From NCBI GenBank assembly GCA_013151975.1, contig JAADHG010000011.1, positions 1 through 22,317 of the forward strand: a stretch of 22,317 nt of DNA, given 5' to 3'. How positions within the stretch are numbered: position 1 is the first letter of the stretch; each line of letters begins with the position of its first letter. Below the pieces are notes generated by a model. It was not told where the DNA came from. It saw only the letters and a list, made by a program, of their open reading frames with translations, and searched no databases. Position numbers and translations under genes: made by a program. This stretch comes from Chlorobiota bacterium. GTDB lineage: Bacteria; Bacteroidota; Bacteroidia; Flavobacteriales; Flavobacteriaceae. Below, piece by piece: positions 1-7,753 of this stretch.

Positions 1-132
1 TCGCACTTCACTAAAAGTCATACCACGCCCTTTGAAGGTAGAATGATATTCGCCTCCAAAAATATGATCAGACAAACGGCGTGTCTTAATCTCTATTTTA
101 CGTACTTTCTTTAGTAATTCCTTGGTATCCAT
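1..132 (-). CDS. DUF58 domain protein, N-terminal part (cut by window edge)
   Basis: The reverse strand opens with an ATG at 132 and stays open to the window edge, giving the first 44 residues. They begin MDTKELLKKVRKIEIKTRRL and go on through a GGEYHSTFKGRGMTFSEVR-like stretch, which is the usual start of Bacteroidota DUF58 proteins of the 'Bat' (Bacteroides aerotolerance) locus. DUF58 proteins normally sit directly downstream of a MoxR AAA+ ATPase and ahead of von Willebrand A-domain proteins. That order is seen here: the moxR-like gene ends 90 bases upstream on the same strand. The biochemical role of DUF58 is not firmly established; a chaperone-like or envelope-stress role with MoxR is the usual view. 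Only the N-terminus is visible, so the vWA-like part cannot be checked. Confidence 0.85.
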   Translation of the reverse strand, partial: MDTKELLKKVRKIEIKTRRLSDHIFGGEYHSTFKGRGMTFSEVR

Positions 133-139
133 TGTTCAA

Positions 140-222
140 TTTACGATTGTAGATTTTTGATTTACGATTTCTGAAATTATAGAAATCTAAAATCGTCATT
201 CGTCATTCTAAAATCAGAAATC
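140..222. repeat. AT-rich intergenic repeat between moxR and DUF58 genes
   Basis: The short gap holds several overlapping repeats. TTTACGATT occurs at 140-148 and 161-169, two imperfect units of 21 bases. CGTCATT is an exact tandem pair at 194-200 and 201-207. TCTAAAATC occurs at 186-194 and 207-215. GATTTCT (166-172) and AGAAATC (181-187) can pair as a 7-bp stem with an 8-base loop. The pattern resembles dispersed low-complexity intergenic repeats I associate with flavobacterial genomes. Whether it recurs elsewhere in this genome cannot be seen from the window. It lies inside a presumed operon, so a full terminator is unlikely. Confidence 0.5.
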
Positions 223-1227
223 CTATGGCACTTCTATTTCGTTTACAATTTTATTGATGATGTCTTCGGAGGTCACATTCTCTGCTTCGGCTTCGTAAGT
301 AATTCCTATTCTATGGCGTAATACATCATAAATTATGGCACGAACATCTTCTGGTATTACATAACCACGGCGTTTAATAAAAGCATAGCATTTGGCCGAT
401 AATGCTAAATTAATACTTCCACGTGGTGAGGCTCCAAAAGATATTAAAGGTTTTAAATCGGCAAGTTTATATTTTTCTGGATATCGTGTTGCAAAAATAA
501 TATCTAGAATATATTTCTCAATTTTTTCATCCATATACACTTCACGAACTACTTTCTGTGCATTAAGGATTTGCTTTATTGACACTACTTTATTAACCTT
601 TTCAAAACCGCCTTTTAAATTAGCTCTTATAATTAATTGTTCCTCGTCTAACTTAGGGTAATCAATCACAGTTTTTAACATAAAACGATCTACTTGCGCT
701 TCTGGCAAAGGATATGTTCCTTCTTGTTCAATGGGGTTTTGTGTTGCCATTACTAAAAAAGGCTTATCTAATATAAATGTCTCGTCACCAATAGTTACCT
801 GCTTTTCTTGCATGGCTTCTAATAATGCCGATTGTACTTTTGCTGGTGCTCTATTAATTTCGTCAGCAAGTACAAAATTTGCAAAAATAGGTCCTTTTTT
901 AATAGAAAAATCATTCAGTTTCATGTTGTAAATTAATGTCCCAGTAACATCTGCTGGTAACAAATCTGGTGTAAACTGCACTCTGCTAAAACTACCATCT
1001 ACGGCTTGCGCTAAAGTATTTATGGCAAGTGTTTTGGCAAGTCCTGGAACACCTTCAAGTAGAATATGTCCTTGTCCGAGTAGCCCGATGAGTAACCGTT
1101 CTATCATGTGTTTTTGGCCAACAATTACCTTATTCATTTCAAGAGTTAGCAAATCAATAAATGCACTTTCTTTTTCTATTTTTTCATTAATCTTTTTAAT
1201 GTCAATTGTACTTGAATCTTCTATCAT
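223..1227 (-). CDS. MoxR family AAA+ ATPase (Bat operon type)
   Basis: A 334-residue AAA+ ATPase of the MoxR class, the usual length for the family. Visible motifs in order: Walker A GVPGLAKT at residues 59-66, Walker B ending FVLADE at 118-123, sensor 1 ATQNP at 161-165, the arginine-finger region EAQVDR at 176-181, and sensor 2 in GASPRGS near 265-271. MoxR proteins act as cytoplasmic ATP-driven chaperones that help mature or activate partner vWA/DUF58 proteins. Here the DUF58 gene follows directly on the same strand, so an operon is likely. The ATG at 1227 gives a normal N-terminus, with a charged helix before the conserved VIVGQ motif at 34-38. The aldo/keto reductase gene runs divergently from it, with about 160 bases in between. 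Confidence 0.95.
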   Translation of the reverse strand: MIEDSSTIDIKKINEKIEKESAFIDLLTLEMNKVIVGQKHMIERLLIGLLGQGHILLEGVPGLAKTLAINTLAQAVDGSFSRVQFTPDLLPADVTGTLIYNMKLNDFSIKKGPIFANFVLADEINRAPAKVQSALLEAMQEKQVTIGDETFILDKPFLVMATQNPIEQEGTYPLPEAQVDRFMLKTVIDYPKLDEEQLIIRANLKGGFEKVNKVVSIKQILNAQKVVREVYMDEKIEKYILDIIFATRYPEKYKLADLKPLISFGASPRGSINLALSAKCYAFIKRRGYVIPEDVRAIIYDVLRHRIGITYEAEAENVTSEDIINKIVNEIEVP

Positions 1228-1386
1228 TTTCTGTTTTTTTTAAAGCGTGAATATACCTCACTTTTTTTAACACTGCAAATTGTTAAAATATTTCATATCC
1301 TGCTGTTAATAATTGGTTAAAAATTCAGTATATAAAAGGCTTCTTTACGTTTTTGTTTTCTAATTTTAAACTTCAATTTAAATTAC

Positions 1387-2259
1387 ATGAAGAAACATGA
1401 TTTTTCAAGAGTAATTGCAGGCACAATGACTTGGGGGAATTGGGGAAAACAATTTTCTAAAAAAGAGATGATTAACTTAATGTGCTTTTGTGTTAAAAGT
1501 GGAATTACAACATTTGACCATGCCGATATTTATGGTGGTTACACTACCGAAGCTGAGTTTGGTAATGCTTTTTTAGAAAGTGGTATTAAAAGAAGTGATA
1601 TTCAATTAATTTCTAAATGTGGTATTCAATATTTATCAGAAAACAGATCTAATAAAGTAAAACATTATAATTATAGTAAGGACTACATTATTTGGTCTGT
1701 AGAAGAATCGCTGAAAAATTTAAAAACAGATTATCTTGACTTACTGTTGTTGCATAGACCAAGCCCTTTGATGAGTCCTGAAATTATTTCTGAAGCTATT
1801 TTAACCTTAAAACAACAAGGTAAAATAAAAGACTTTGGTGTATCAAATTTTACCTCTTCACAAATGGAGCTTATCTCAACAAAGACCGAAATATCAGTAA
1901 ATCAGATAGAGTTTTCATTAACACAATATATAGCGATGCATGATGGAACACTTGACCAAATGATGATAAATAATATAACACCTATGGCATGGTCACCTTT
2001 AGGTCTTGTTTTTAAAGAAGATACAGAACAAACAAGAAGAATTCAAAGGCTACTTGATGAATTAATGGATAAATATAATGCTACAAAAGATCAGTTATTG
2101 CTGTCTTGGGTATTAAAACATCCTTCAAATATTCATCCTGTAATTGGAACAACAAACAAAAAACGTATAACTAATGCAGTGGCTTCAATTAACATCAATT
2201 TAGAATTAGAAGACTGGTTTTTAATGTTAACTGCTTGCCAAGGACATAAAGTGCCTTAA
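1387..2259 (+). CDS. Aldo/keto reductase (YdhF-like oxidoreductase)
   Basis: A 290-residue NADPH-dependent aldo/keto reductase, a cytoplasmic TIM-barrel enzyme that reduces carbonyl substrates. The full catalytic tetrad is visible: Asp44 and Tyr49 in FDHADIYGGY, Lys77 in LISKCG, and His123 in LLLLHRP. Other family marks are GTMTWGNWG near the start, GVSNF at 151-155, NQIEFS, AWSPLG, and the cofactor-binding tail stretch PVIGTTNKKRI. The N-terminal TMTWG and the LLSWVLKHP segment are closest to the E. coli YdhF-like subgroup. The substrate cannot be inferred. The next gene starts 29 bases downstream on the same strand and may be co-transcribed. No Shine-Dalgarno is seen, as is normal in this phylum. 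Confidence 0.93.
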   Translation: MKKHDFSRVIAGTMTWGNWGKQFSKKEMINLMCFCVKSGITTFDHADIYGGYTTEAEFGNAFLESGIKRSDIQLISKCGIQYLSENRSNKVKHYNYSKDYIIWSVEESLKNLKTDYLDLLLLHRPSPLMSPEIISEAILTLKQQGKIKDFGVSNFTSSQMELISTKTEISVNQIEFSLTQYIAMHDGTLDQMMINNITPMAWSPLGLVFKEDTEQTRRIQRLLDELMDKYNATKDQLLLSWVLKHPSNIHPVIGTTNKKRITNAVASININLELEDWFLMLTACQGHKVP

Positions 2260-2269
2260 ATAAGATTTT

Positions 2270-2285
2270 TGTTTTTATAAAAACA
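2270..2285. promoter_or_regulatory. Perfect 16-bp palindrome just upstream of the AlbA_2 gene
   Basis: TGTTTTTATAAAAACA is a perfect palindrome (each half TGTTTTTA) ending three bases before the ATG at 2289, in the 29-base gap after the aldo/keto reductase gene. It could be an operator-like site or a weak hairpin at the translation start. In DNA this AT-rich, chance is a serious alternative. No function is claimed. Confidence 0.3.
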
Positions 2286-2288
2286 GTT

Positions 2289-3422
2289 ATGATTAACAAA
2301 CGCCTTTTAATAAAACATCTTTTAGCGCATAATGATGAAAATAGCTTTTACGATAAAAAGCGCAAAATTGATATTAGCATAAAAGAAGGGAAAGCGAAAT
2401 TTTTAAAACATATTTGTGCGCTTTCCAACAGCAATCCAAACAACAATTCATACATTGTTATTGGTGTAGAAGATGAAGATAACAAAATTGTTGGTGTAGA
2501 CTTTTTTGATGATAGTAAAATACAAAACCTTATCAATGCGTATTTGGCTAACCCACCAATAGTGCAGTATGAAAATATTCCTTTCCCTCATTTATCTGGT
2601 GATAAAGTTGTTGGCTTGGTAACCATAAGACCCATTGATAAAATAACGTCCTTACGTAGAAATATTTGGAAATATTATGGAGGTTCTGTGTTTTTTAGAG
2701 ACGGAAGTATGAGCATGCCCAAAGTGTTTGATATTGAAATAAAAGATATCAACTCTAAAATTGTTTCGGCAATAGAAAATCATGCCCAAAACAATATTGA
2801 ACACACCCTTGATGGTGTATTTCATTTTTTGAACAACCGGAAAGACTACAACCCACAATATAAAGTGTTTAAAGAGTATTTTGTAGTGTGTTGGGCTGGT
2901 AAAAAAAAGGAAACAAAAGATAACATTTTCTTTTCTCGAGTAGATATAGAACTCATTAATGAGCAAGTGCGTTTATTCTTCTCTACGCTAGATGAAGTGT
3001 CTATTGCGATTGATGAGCATTCGTTTAAAATTATTGAATACGTTAATCTTGGACTTCAAAACTCTAACAAATACTATCCATTAGAAGAAACCAATATAAA
3101 GTTTGAAGACAATGTAAATTATACTATTGAAACTAACCTTTTATTTGAGCCTCCTCAGTATGACAAAAAAGTATTACATCATATTTTTAATGCGAATAAT
3201 GCACTTTTAGAAAAATTAAAAAAAGGTATCACACTTAATAAAAACGAAGAACAAGATCTGAAAAATCTTCCGGTAACATATTTAATTTGCTACCTTAATT
3301 TATTTCACGATGCTATAGATAGACTTCATGAAGCAAAACCTTATTTAAAATCTCATAGTATAGAGGTCTATCAATTATATAAGGAAGCCATTCGTATATT
3401 AAGAAAAGTGAAGTATAGTTAA
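2289..3422 (+). CDS. AlbA_2 (Schlafen-type putative nucleic-acid-binding) domain protein
   Basis: A 377-residue protein whose first ~130 residues match the AlbA_2/Schlafen pattern. It has an ENSFYDKK-type opening near residue 17, a helix ending CALSNSNPNNNSYIVIGVEDEDN (about 43-65), then a VGVDFFDDSKIQNLINAYLANPP-like strand/helix and a closing GSVFFRDGSMSMP loop near 130-143. Many such proteins are annotated loosely as 'ATP-binding protein'. AlbA_2 domains occur in transcription regulators, in some defence proteins and in Schlafen RNases. The C-terminal ~230 residues are unrecognised; they are rich in charged and aromatic residues and have no visible membrane segment or signal peptide. It is probably cytoplasmic. 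No toxin, helicase or other defence partner lies beside it. The stop abuts the stop of the convergent DUF1501 gene with no spacer. Confidence 0.75.
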   Translation: MINKRLLIKHLLAHNDENSFYDKKRKIDISIKEGKAKFLKHICALSNSNPNNNSYIVIGVEDEDNKIVGVDFFDDSKIQNLINAYLANPPIVQYENIPFPHLSGDKVVGLVTIRPIDKITSLRRNIWKYYGGSVFFRDGSMSMPKVFDIEIKDINSKIVSAIENHAQNNIEHTLDGVFHFLNNRKDYNPQYKVFKEYFVVCWAGKKKETKDNIFFSRVDIELINEQVRLFFSTLDEVSIAIDEHSFKIIEYVNLGLQNSNKYYPLEETNIKFEDNVNYTIETNLLFEPPQYDKKVLHHIFNANNALLEKLKKGITLNKNEEQDLKNLPVTYLICYLNLFHDAIDRLHEAKPYLKSHSIEVYQLYKEAIRILRKVKYS

Positions 3423-3427
3423 CTATA
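3414..3427. other. 14-bp palindrome spanning two abutting convergent stop codons
   Basis: TATAGTTAACTATA reads the same on both strands. It contains the plus-strand TAA stop (3420-3422) and the minus-strand TAG stop (3425-3423), so the two genes end back to back with no spacer. The stem is short and AT-rich. It could give weak bidirectional termination, but no U-tract of classical quality follows on the minus side. Confidence 0.4.
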
Positions 3428-4613
3428 AAAAATTCAATGGTTTAAAAGAATTATTAAGCACCACTTTATCATCAACATTAAGCCATTTTTTTAAAATTGT
3501 AGCATAAATAGATCTAAAGTCTATTTCAAACTTAATATCACCATTATTATCTAAATCTTCAAGACTTGATAAATTGTTATATAGCCCTTTTTTCTTTAAA
3601 TTTTCTCCAATAATAAACACATTATTTGCGGCTCCATGATCTGTTCCATTGGCTGCATTTTGTTTTACACGACGCCCAAATTCTGAAAACGTTAAAATCA
3701 AGGTGTCTTTAAACGTATTGTTTTGTTGTAAATCCTTAACAAATATTGCAATACTTTCAGCATAATTTTTTAATAATTGGCTTTGAGTATTTAATTGGTT
3801 AGCGTGTGTATCAAATCCACTTAGGGATGTATAATACACTGTTGTTTCTAATCCCGAATTAATAAACTCAGCCGTTGTTTTTAATTGCTTTGCAAAAGAC
3901 GTGTTAGGGTATTCCTCCTTAGAAATAAATGTATTACTAGTTTCATAAATGTATCTAGCTGAAGATTTTGCCGCAATCATTGTTTTGTATAAATAGCCTA
4001 AATTATGTTTATTGAGGTGGTTGTCGTTATAATGATTTATCACTTTTTTAAAATAAGGGTCTTGTGAGGTTTTAAACAACCTTTTTGCGTCATTTGTAGC
4101 AATGCCATTTAGTATATTCCCTTTCATTGCTAGTGATAAACTTTCATCTAATTCTATAGCCTTATATGCGTTTCTTCCATAATTATCTAAATAACGACCA
4201 ATCCAACCACTTTGTAAATATTGACTAGAGTCACTTGCAGTTTGCCAAATATCGGTTGAGCGAAAATGAGAACGATCTGGCTTTGGATATCCAACATTGT
4301 TAATAATTGTTAGATATCCTCTATCATAAAGACGCTTTAAAGGCTCTAAGCTTAAATGAAGCCCTAAATCATCATTTAATTTTAAAAGATTGTTTTTATG
4401 GATAGCAATAGAAGGGCGATTTTTATAATACAAATCATTTCTAAATGGAATTACAGTATTTAATCCATCATTTCCTCCCGAAAGTTGTACAATTACTAAA
4501 CGCTTAAATCCTAAGTTTGAAACAAATTCTTCTCCAAAAGCTTTCACAAAACTCGGAACGAGAAACACACTACTTGCTAATGCTGAATTTTTTATAAATT
4601 TTCTTCTGTTCAT
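3423..4613 (-). CDS. DUF1501 protein, Tat-exported
   Basis: A 396-residue protein with a twin-arginine signal: MNRRKFIKNSALASSVFLVP, with the Arg pair at residues 3-4, then a hydrophobic stretch and a likely cut near VKAFG. Export folded through the Tat pathway is therefore expected. DUF1501 hallmarks are GGNDGLNT at 46-53 and, later, a TFSEFGRRV...GTDHGAANN block. The family is distantly related to sulfatase/alkaline-phosphatase-fold enzymes, but no activity is established. I chose the ATG at 4613, two bases after the upstream stop and giving the canonical MNRRKF start. A GTG at 4622 would add only MLI and overlap the upstream gene. It lies directly behind the DUF1800 gene, its usual partner, and the two are surely co-transcribed. 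Confidence 0.93.
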   Translation of the reverse strand: MNRRKFIKNSALASSVFLVPSFVKAFGEEFVSNLGFKRLVIVQLSGGNDGLNTVIPFRNDLYYKNRPSIAIHKNNLLKLNDDLGLHLSLEPLKRLYDRGYLTIINNVGYPKPDRSHFRSTDIWQTASDSSQYLQSGWIGRYLDNYGRNAYKAIELDESLSLAMKGNILNGIATNDAKRLFKTSQDPYFKKVINHYNDNHLNKHNLGYLYKTMIAAKSSARYIYETSNTFISKEEYPNTSFAKQLKTTAEFINSGLETTVYYTSLSGFDTHANQLNTQSQLLKNYAESIAIFVKDLQQNNTFKDTLILTFSEFGRRVKQNAANGTDHGAANNVFIIGENLKKKGLYNNLSSLEDLDNNGDIKFEIDFRSIYATILKKWLNVDDKVVLNNSFKPLNFL

Positions 4614-4615
4614 AA

Positions 4616-5977
4616 TTAACACATTTGATATTCAGGTAATGACATTAATTGAATGCAGTAATCTTGTTTAGATGTCTTGCTTAACTCGTTTAATAAAGAA
4701 ACGGTTCCATTATTTATGGGACTAACTAATACATAGTCTTTTAGGTTTTCAATAGGAATATTTTGAAACTCCTTTTTAAAATATTCCCATTTAGATATTA
4801 CTTCAAAAGGGGGTTTATTTCCTTTTCTTCTCTTTATAAAATTGCTTAATGCTTCATTTTTGAAATAAATATATCCTTCATTTAATAGGACTGAGGGGAG
4901 CTTTAAACGAAGTAACATTGTGTTGCTATCAATCCATTGTTTGCCTCCTTTCCAACCTGCAACATTTGGTGGTTTTAATAATATTTGCCCTAATAATTTT
5001 TGTAAAACGAGTAAGTCTTTAGGGCTTTTAAATTCCATTGAAACGATATTGTTCATTCCTACCAGAAAATCTATTGGAGATTTAATTTTAGAACCTATGT
5101 TTATATCATTGTAAAACCAATCTGAAGTAAAAACAAAACGCATCAATGTTTCAATATTGTAATTTGGATAAAACACAGCAACCATCTTATCAATATGAGT
5201 TGTATTTAATTTATCATTTACAAAATAGCTATAAATTTTTTCACAAATAAATTGTGCGCATTGCTTCTGTTCTAAAATAATATCTATAATATCATTCCCT
5301 TCAAATAGTCCAGTTTTACCAAAAAATGTTTTTATTCCATAATCATGTTCTAGCTTTTTTAAATGAAACTCACCAGCAAAATTATGATTGTAACCCGTAA
5401 ATGCTCTCGCACTTTCTCTAATATCATTTTCTGTATAATTTCCTTTTCCAAGTGTAAATAGCTCCATGAGCTCTCTCGCAAAATTCTCGTTAGGTCTTTC
5501 TTTTCTATTTTGTTTGTTGTTCAAATACTTTATCATTGCGGCTTCTTTAGAAATTGCTTTTACAAAAGCTTTAAAGCCTCCTAAAGCATGATAGCGAAGT
5601 GTATTATTATACTGCTGTATATGAAATATATTTTTGTCTTCACAAACAAAATGATTTGCCCAAAACAAGGTCATTCGTTCCCTAAGCAATTCTTTTGGAT
5701 TTGCCAATCGTTCTATCCAAGCCACATTTAATTCTCTTATCTTTTCAATACTTTTATCAATGGCCTTTTTTCGTATTGTGGCATTATTTAAAATCTTTTT
5801 TGGTGAAATTTTCTCAAGTTCAGAAGTGTTCACTTTTAAGGGTGTTACTGTTTCTGAAGCAGAAAACAAAGTGTCAACAATTTGAATTCTACTTTTGCTC
5901 GCTATTTTTTGTAGCTGTTTTGGAGAAATCCCAAAGCCTGCCCGCCAATATAAATGCTGTATTTGTTTTGGTGTCAT
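4616..5977 (-). CDS. DUF1800 protein, partner of DUF1501
   Basis: A 453-residue DUF1800 protein of normal length. Family marks are visible: HLYWRAGFG at residues 8-16, a WANHF block at 106-110, the diagnostic NENFARELMELFTLG near 163-177 with RAFTGY at 191-196, and the PPNVAGWKGGKQWID segment in the C-terminal half. Function is unknown. The gene is nearly always paired with DUF1501, as here, where the DUF1501 ATG follows two bases after this stop. No clear signal peptide is visible, in contrast to its Tat-exported partner. How it reaches the same compartment, if it does, is unclear: co-export through the DUF1501 signal is possible but untested. A purine-rich AAAAGGAAG lies just before the ATG. 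Confidence 0.93.
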   Translation of the reverse strand: MTPKQIQHLYWRAGFGISPKQLQKIASKSRIQIVDTLFSASETVTPLKVNTSELEKISPKKILNNATIRKKAIDKSIEKIRELNVAWIERLANPKELLRERMTLFWANHFVCEDKNIFHIQQYNNTLRYHALGGFKAFVKAISKEAAMIKYLNNKQNRKERPNENFARELMELFTLGKGNYTENDIRESARAFTGYNHNFAGEFHLKKLEHDYGIKTFFGKTGLFEGNDIIDIILEQKQCAQFICEKIYSYFVNDKLNTTHIDKMVAVFYPNYNIETLMRFVFTSDWFYNDINIGSKIKSPIDFLVGMNNIVSMEFKSPKDLLVLQKLLGQILLKPPNVAGWKGGKQWIDSNTMLLRLKLPSVLLNEGYIYFKNEALSNFIKRRKGNKPPFEVISKWEYFKKEFQNIPIENLKDYVLVSPINNGTVSLLNELSKTSKQDYCIQLMSLPEYQMC

Positions 5978-6025
5978 CTTCCTTTTGACTTGATTAATTC
6001 AAGTTCGTTTAATCTATAAACTAAA

Positions 6026-6051
6026 AAACCACGCCAATATTGGCGTGGTTT
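6026..6051 (-). terminator. Intrinsic terminator of the aldehyde dehydrogenase gene
   Basis: A perfect 26-bp palindrome whose left arm is AAACCACGCCAAT, so the stem is GC-rich and 11-12 bp long with a tiny AT loop. Read on the minus strand it is followed by a run of six T after GGTGG-type pairing, the classical rho-independent arrangement. It sits 25 bases past the dehydrogenase stop. The plus-strand side lacks a long T-run. The next minus-strand gene (DUF1800) starts 48 bases further on and so probably has its own promoter. Confidence 0.85.
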
Positions 6052-6075
6052 ATATAAAATCATAAAAACGTATAT

Positions 6076-7629
6076 CTACAAATCAAACTTAATACCTTGT
6101 GCCAAAGGCAACTCATCAGAATAATTAACTGTATTTGTCTGTCTTCTCATGTACACTTTCCAAGCATCAGATCCAGATTCACGTCCACCACCTGTTTCTT
6201 TTTCACCTCCAAAAGCACCGCCAATTTCAGCACCAGAAGTTCCTATGTTTACGTTAGCAATACCACAATCAGAGCCAGCATATGATAAGAATTTTTCAGC
6301 TTCCTTCAACTCGTTTGTCATAATTGCTGAAGATAATCCTTGAGCAACTCCGTTTTGAAGTTCAATAGCATTTTCTACTTCTCCAGAATATTTCATTAAA
6401 TATAAAATTGGAGCAAAAGTTTCGTGTTGTACAATTTTAAAATGATTTTCAGCTTCAATAATAGCTGGTTTTACATAGCATCCGCTTTCATAACCTTCAC
6501 CTTCTAAAACTCCACCCTCTACTAATACATTACCGCCTTCAGCTTTCGCTTTTTCAATAGCAGCTAAATATGTATTTACAGCATCATGGTCAATTAATGG
6601 TCCTATATGGTTCTTTTCGTCCAATGGATTTCCAATAGTTAATTGACCATAGGCATCAACAATTGCATCTCTTACTTTATTGTAAACAGATTCGTGGATA
6701 ATTAATCTTCTAGTAGAAGTACAACGCTGTCCAGCAGTCCCAACCGCACCAAATACAGCTCCAGGAACTACTACTTTTAAATCAGCAGTAGGAGTAATAA
6801 TAATAGCATTGTTACCTCCTAATTCTAATAAAGATTTTCCGAAACGTTCAGCAACAGTTGATCCAACAATTCTTCCCATACGAGTAGAACCTGTTGCAGA
6901 TACTAAAGCAATACGAGCATCAGTAGTCATGTATTCTCCAACTTTGTAATCACCATTAATGATACAAGAAATGCCTTCTGGCAAGTTGTTTTCTTTTAAG
7001 ATTCCTGCAATAATATTTTGACAAGCAATAGAGCATAATGGTGCTTTTTCCGAACCTTTCCACACACATACATCTCCACAAATCCAAGCTAAAGCTGTGT
7101 TCCAAGCCCAAACTGCTACTGGAAAGTTAAATGCTGAGATAATTCCAACAACACCAATTGGGTGCCATTGTTCTCTCATTACGTGTCCTGGTCTTTCTGA
7201 AGGAATTGTTTGCCCGTTTAACTGACGAGATAAACCAACTGCAAAATCACAGATGTCAATCATCTCCTGAACTTCTCCGTAACCTTCTTGTAGAGATTTA
7301 CCCATTTCGTAAGAAACTAATTTCCCTAAAGGTTCTTTTAATTCTCTTAATTTATTACCAAACTGACGTACAATCTCTCCTCTTTGTGGAGCGGGCATAT
7401 TTCTAAAAGACTTAAAGGCTTTAGTTGCTGCTTCCATTACAGTTTCGTAATCTTCTTTTGTAGTTATTTTTACCTTACCTATTAATTGTCCATCTACAGG
7501 TGAAAATGATTCTAATATTTCTCCTTTAGAAAAATTATTAGTCCCTGTAGATGTCCCATCATTTATAGCCTTAACGCCTAGTTGATCAAGAGCTTCTTGT
7601 ATTCCGAAATCAGTAGCAACTGCTTCCAT
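6076..7629 (-). CDS. amaB: ALDH7-family aldehyde dehydrogenase (aminoadipate semialdehyde / piperideine-6-carboxylate dehydrogenase)
   Basis: A 517-residue NAD(P)-dependent aldehyde dehydrogenase. Active-site residues are present: Asn168 in FNFP, Glu269 in LLELGG and the nucleophile Cys303 in GQRCTSTRR. The C-terminal block GGGRESGSDAWKVYMRR followed by VNYSDELPLAQGIKFDL is characteristic of the ALDH7/antiquitin group, which oxidises L-2-aminoadipate 6-semialdehyde (in equilibrium with piperideine-6-carboxylate) to aminoadipate in lysine catabolism. That substrate is inferred from family similarity only. No other lysine-degradation gene is adjacent. It appears to be a single-gene unit: its own upstream gap is shared with the divergent asparaginase gene, and a strong terminator follows. 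The symbol amaB follows bacterial usage for this family and is moderately sure. Confidence 0.93.
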   Translation of the reverse strand: MEAVATDFGIQEALDQLGVKAINDGTSTGTNNFSKGEILESFSPVDGQLIGKVKITTKEDYETVMEAATKAFKSFRNMPAPQRGEIVRQFGNKLRELKEPLGKLVSYEMGKSLQEGYGEVQEMIDICDFAVGLSRQLNGQTIPSERPGHVMREQWHPIGVVGIISAFNFPVAVWAWNTALAWICGDVCVWKGSEKAPLCSIACQNIIAGILKENNLPEGISCIINGDYKVGEYMTTDARIALVSATGSTRMGRIVGSTVAERFGKSLLELGGNNAIIITPTADLKVVVPGAVFGAVGTAGQRCTSTRRLIIHESVYNKVRDAIVDAYGQLTIGNPLDEKNHIGPLIDHDAVNTYLAAIEKAKAEGGNVLVEGGVLEGEGYESGCYVKPAIIEAENHFKIVQHETFAPILYLMKYSGEVENAIELQNGVAQGLSSAIMTNELKEAEKFLSYAGSDCGIANVNIGTSGAEIGGAFGGEKETGGGRESGSDAWKVYMRRQTNTVNYSDELPLAQGIKFDL

Positions 7630-7753
7630 AATTTATTTTTATTTACGTTATTATAATAATTTATCGCGAAGATACTAATTTATTACATCTTGTTATTCAG
7701 AAATAAATCATAAAATAGTACCTTTAAAAACGCAAAACACTAATTACATTCTT
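7630..7753. promoter_or_regulatory. Divergent promoter region (dehydrogenase / asparaginase)
   Basis: This 124-base AT-rich gap separates two divergent genes and must hold both promoters. Against the Bacteroidota -7 consensus TAnnTTTG, one-mismatch candidates are TACCTTTA at 7719-7726 for the plus-strand gene and TATCTTCG (minus strand, 7674-7667) for the minus-strand gene. Neither has a convincing TTTG -33 element at ideal spacing, so the exact sites are weak guesses. Confidence 0.35.

Noticed and set aside
2289..3422. Possible defence island around the AlbA_2 gene.
   Set aside because: Neighbours are an aldo/keto reductase and the DUF1501/DUF1800 pair; no nuclease, helicase, restriction or toxin gene is near, so the label is not supported.
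4620..4622. GTG as the start of the DUF1501 gene, adding MLI.
   Set aside because: The ATG at 4613 gives the standard Tat start MNRRKF and avoids overlap with the DUF1800 stop.
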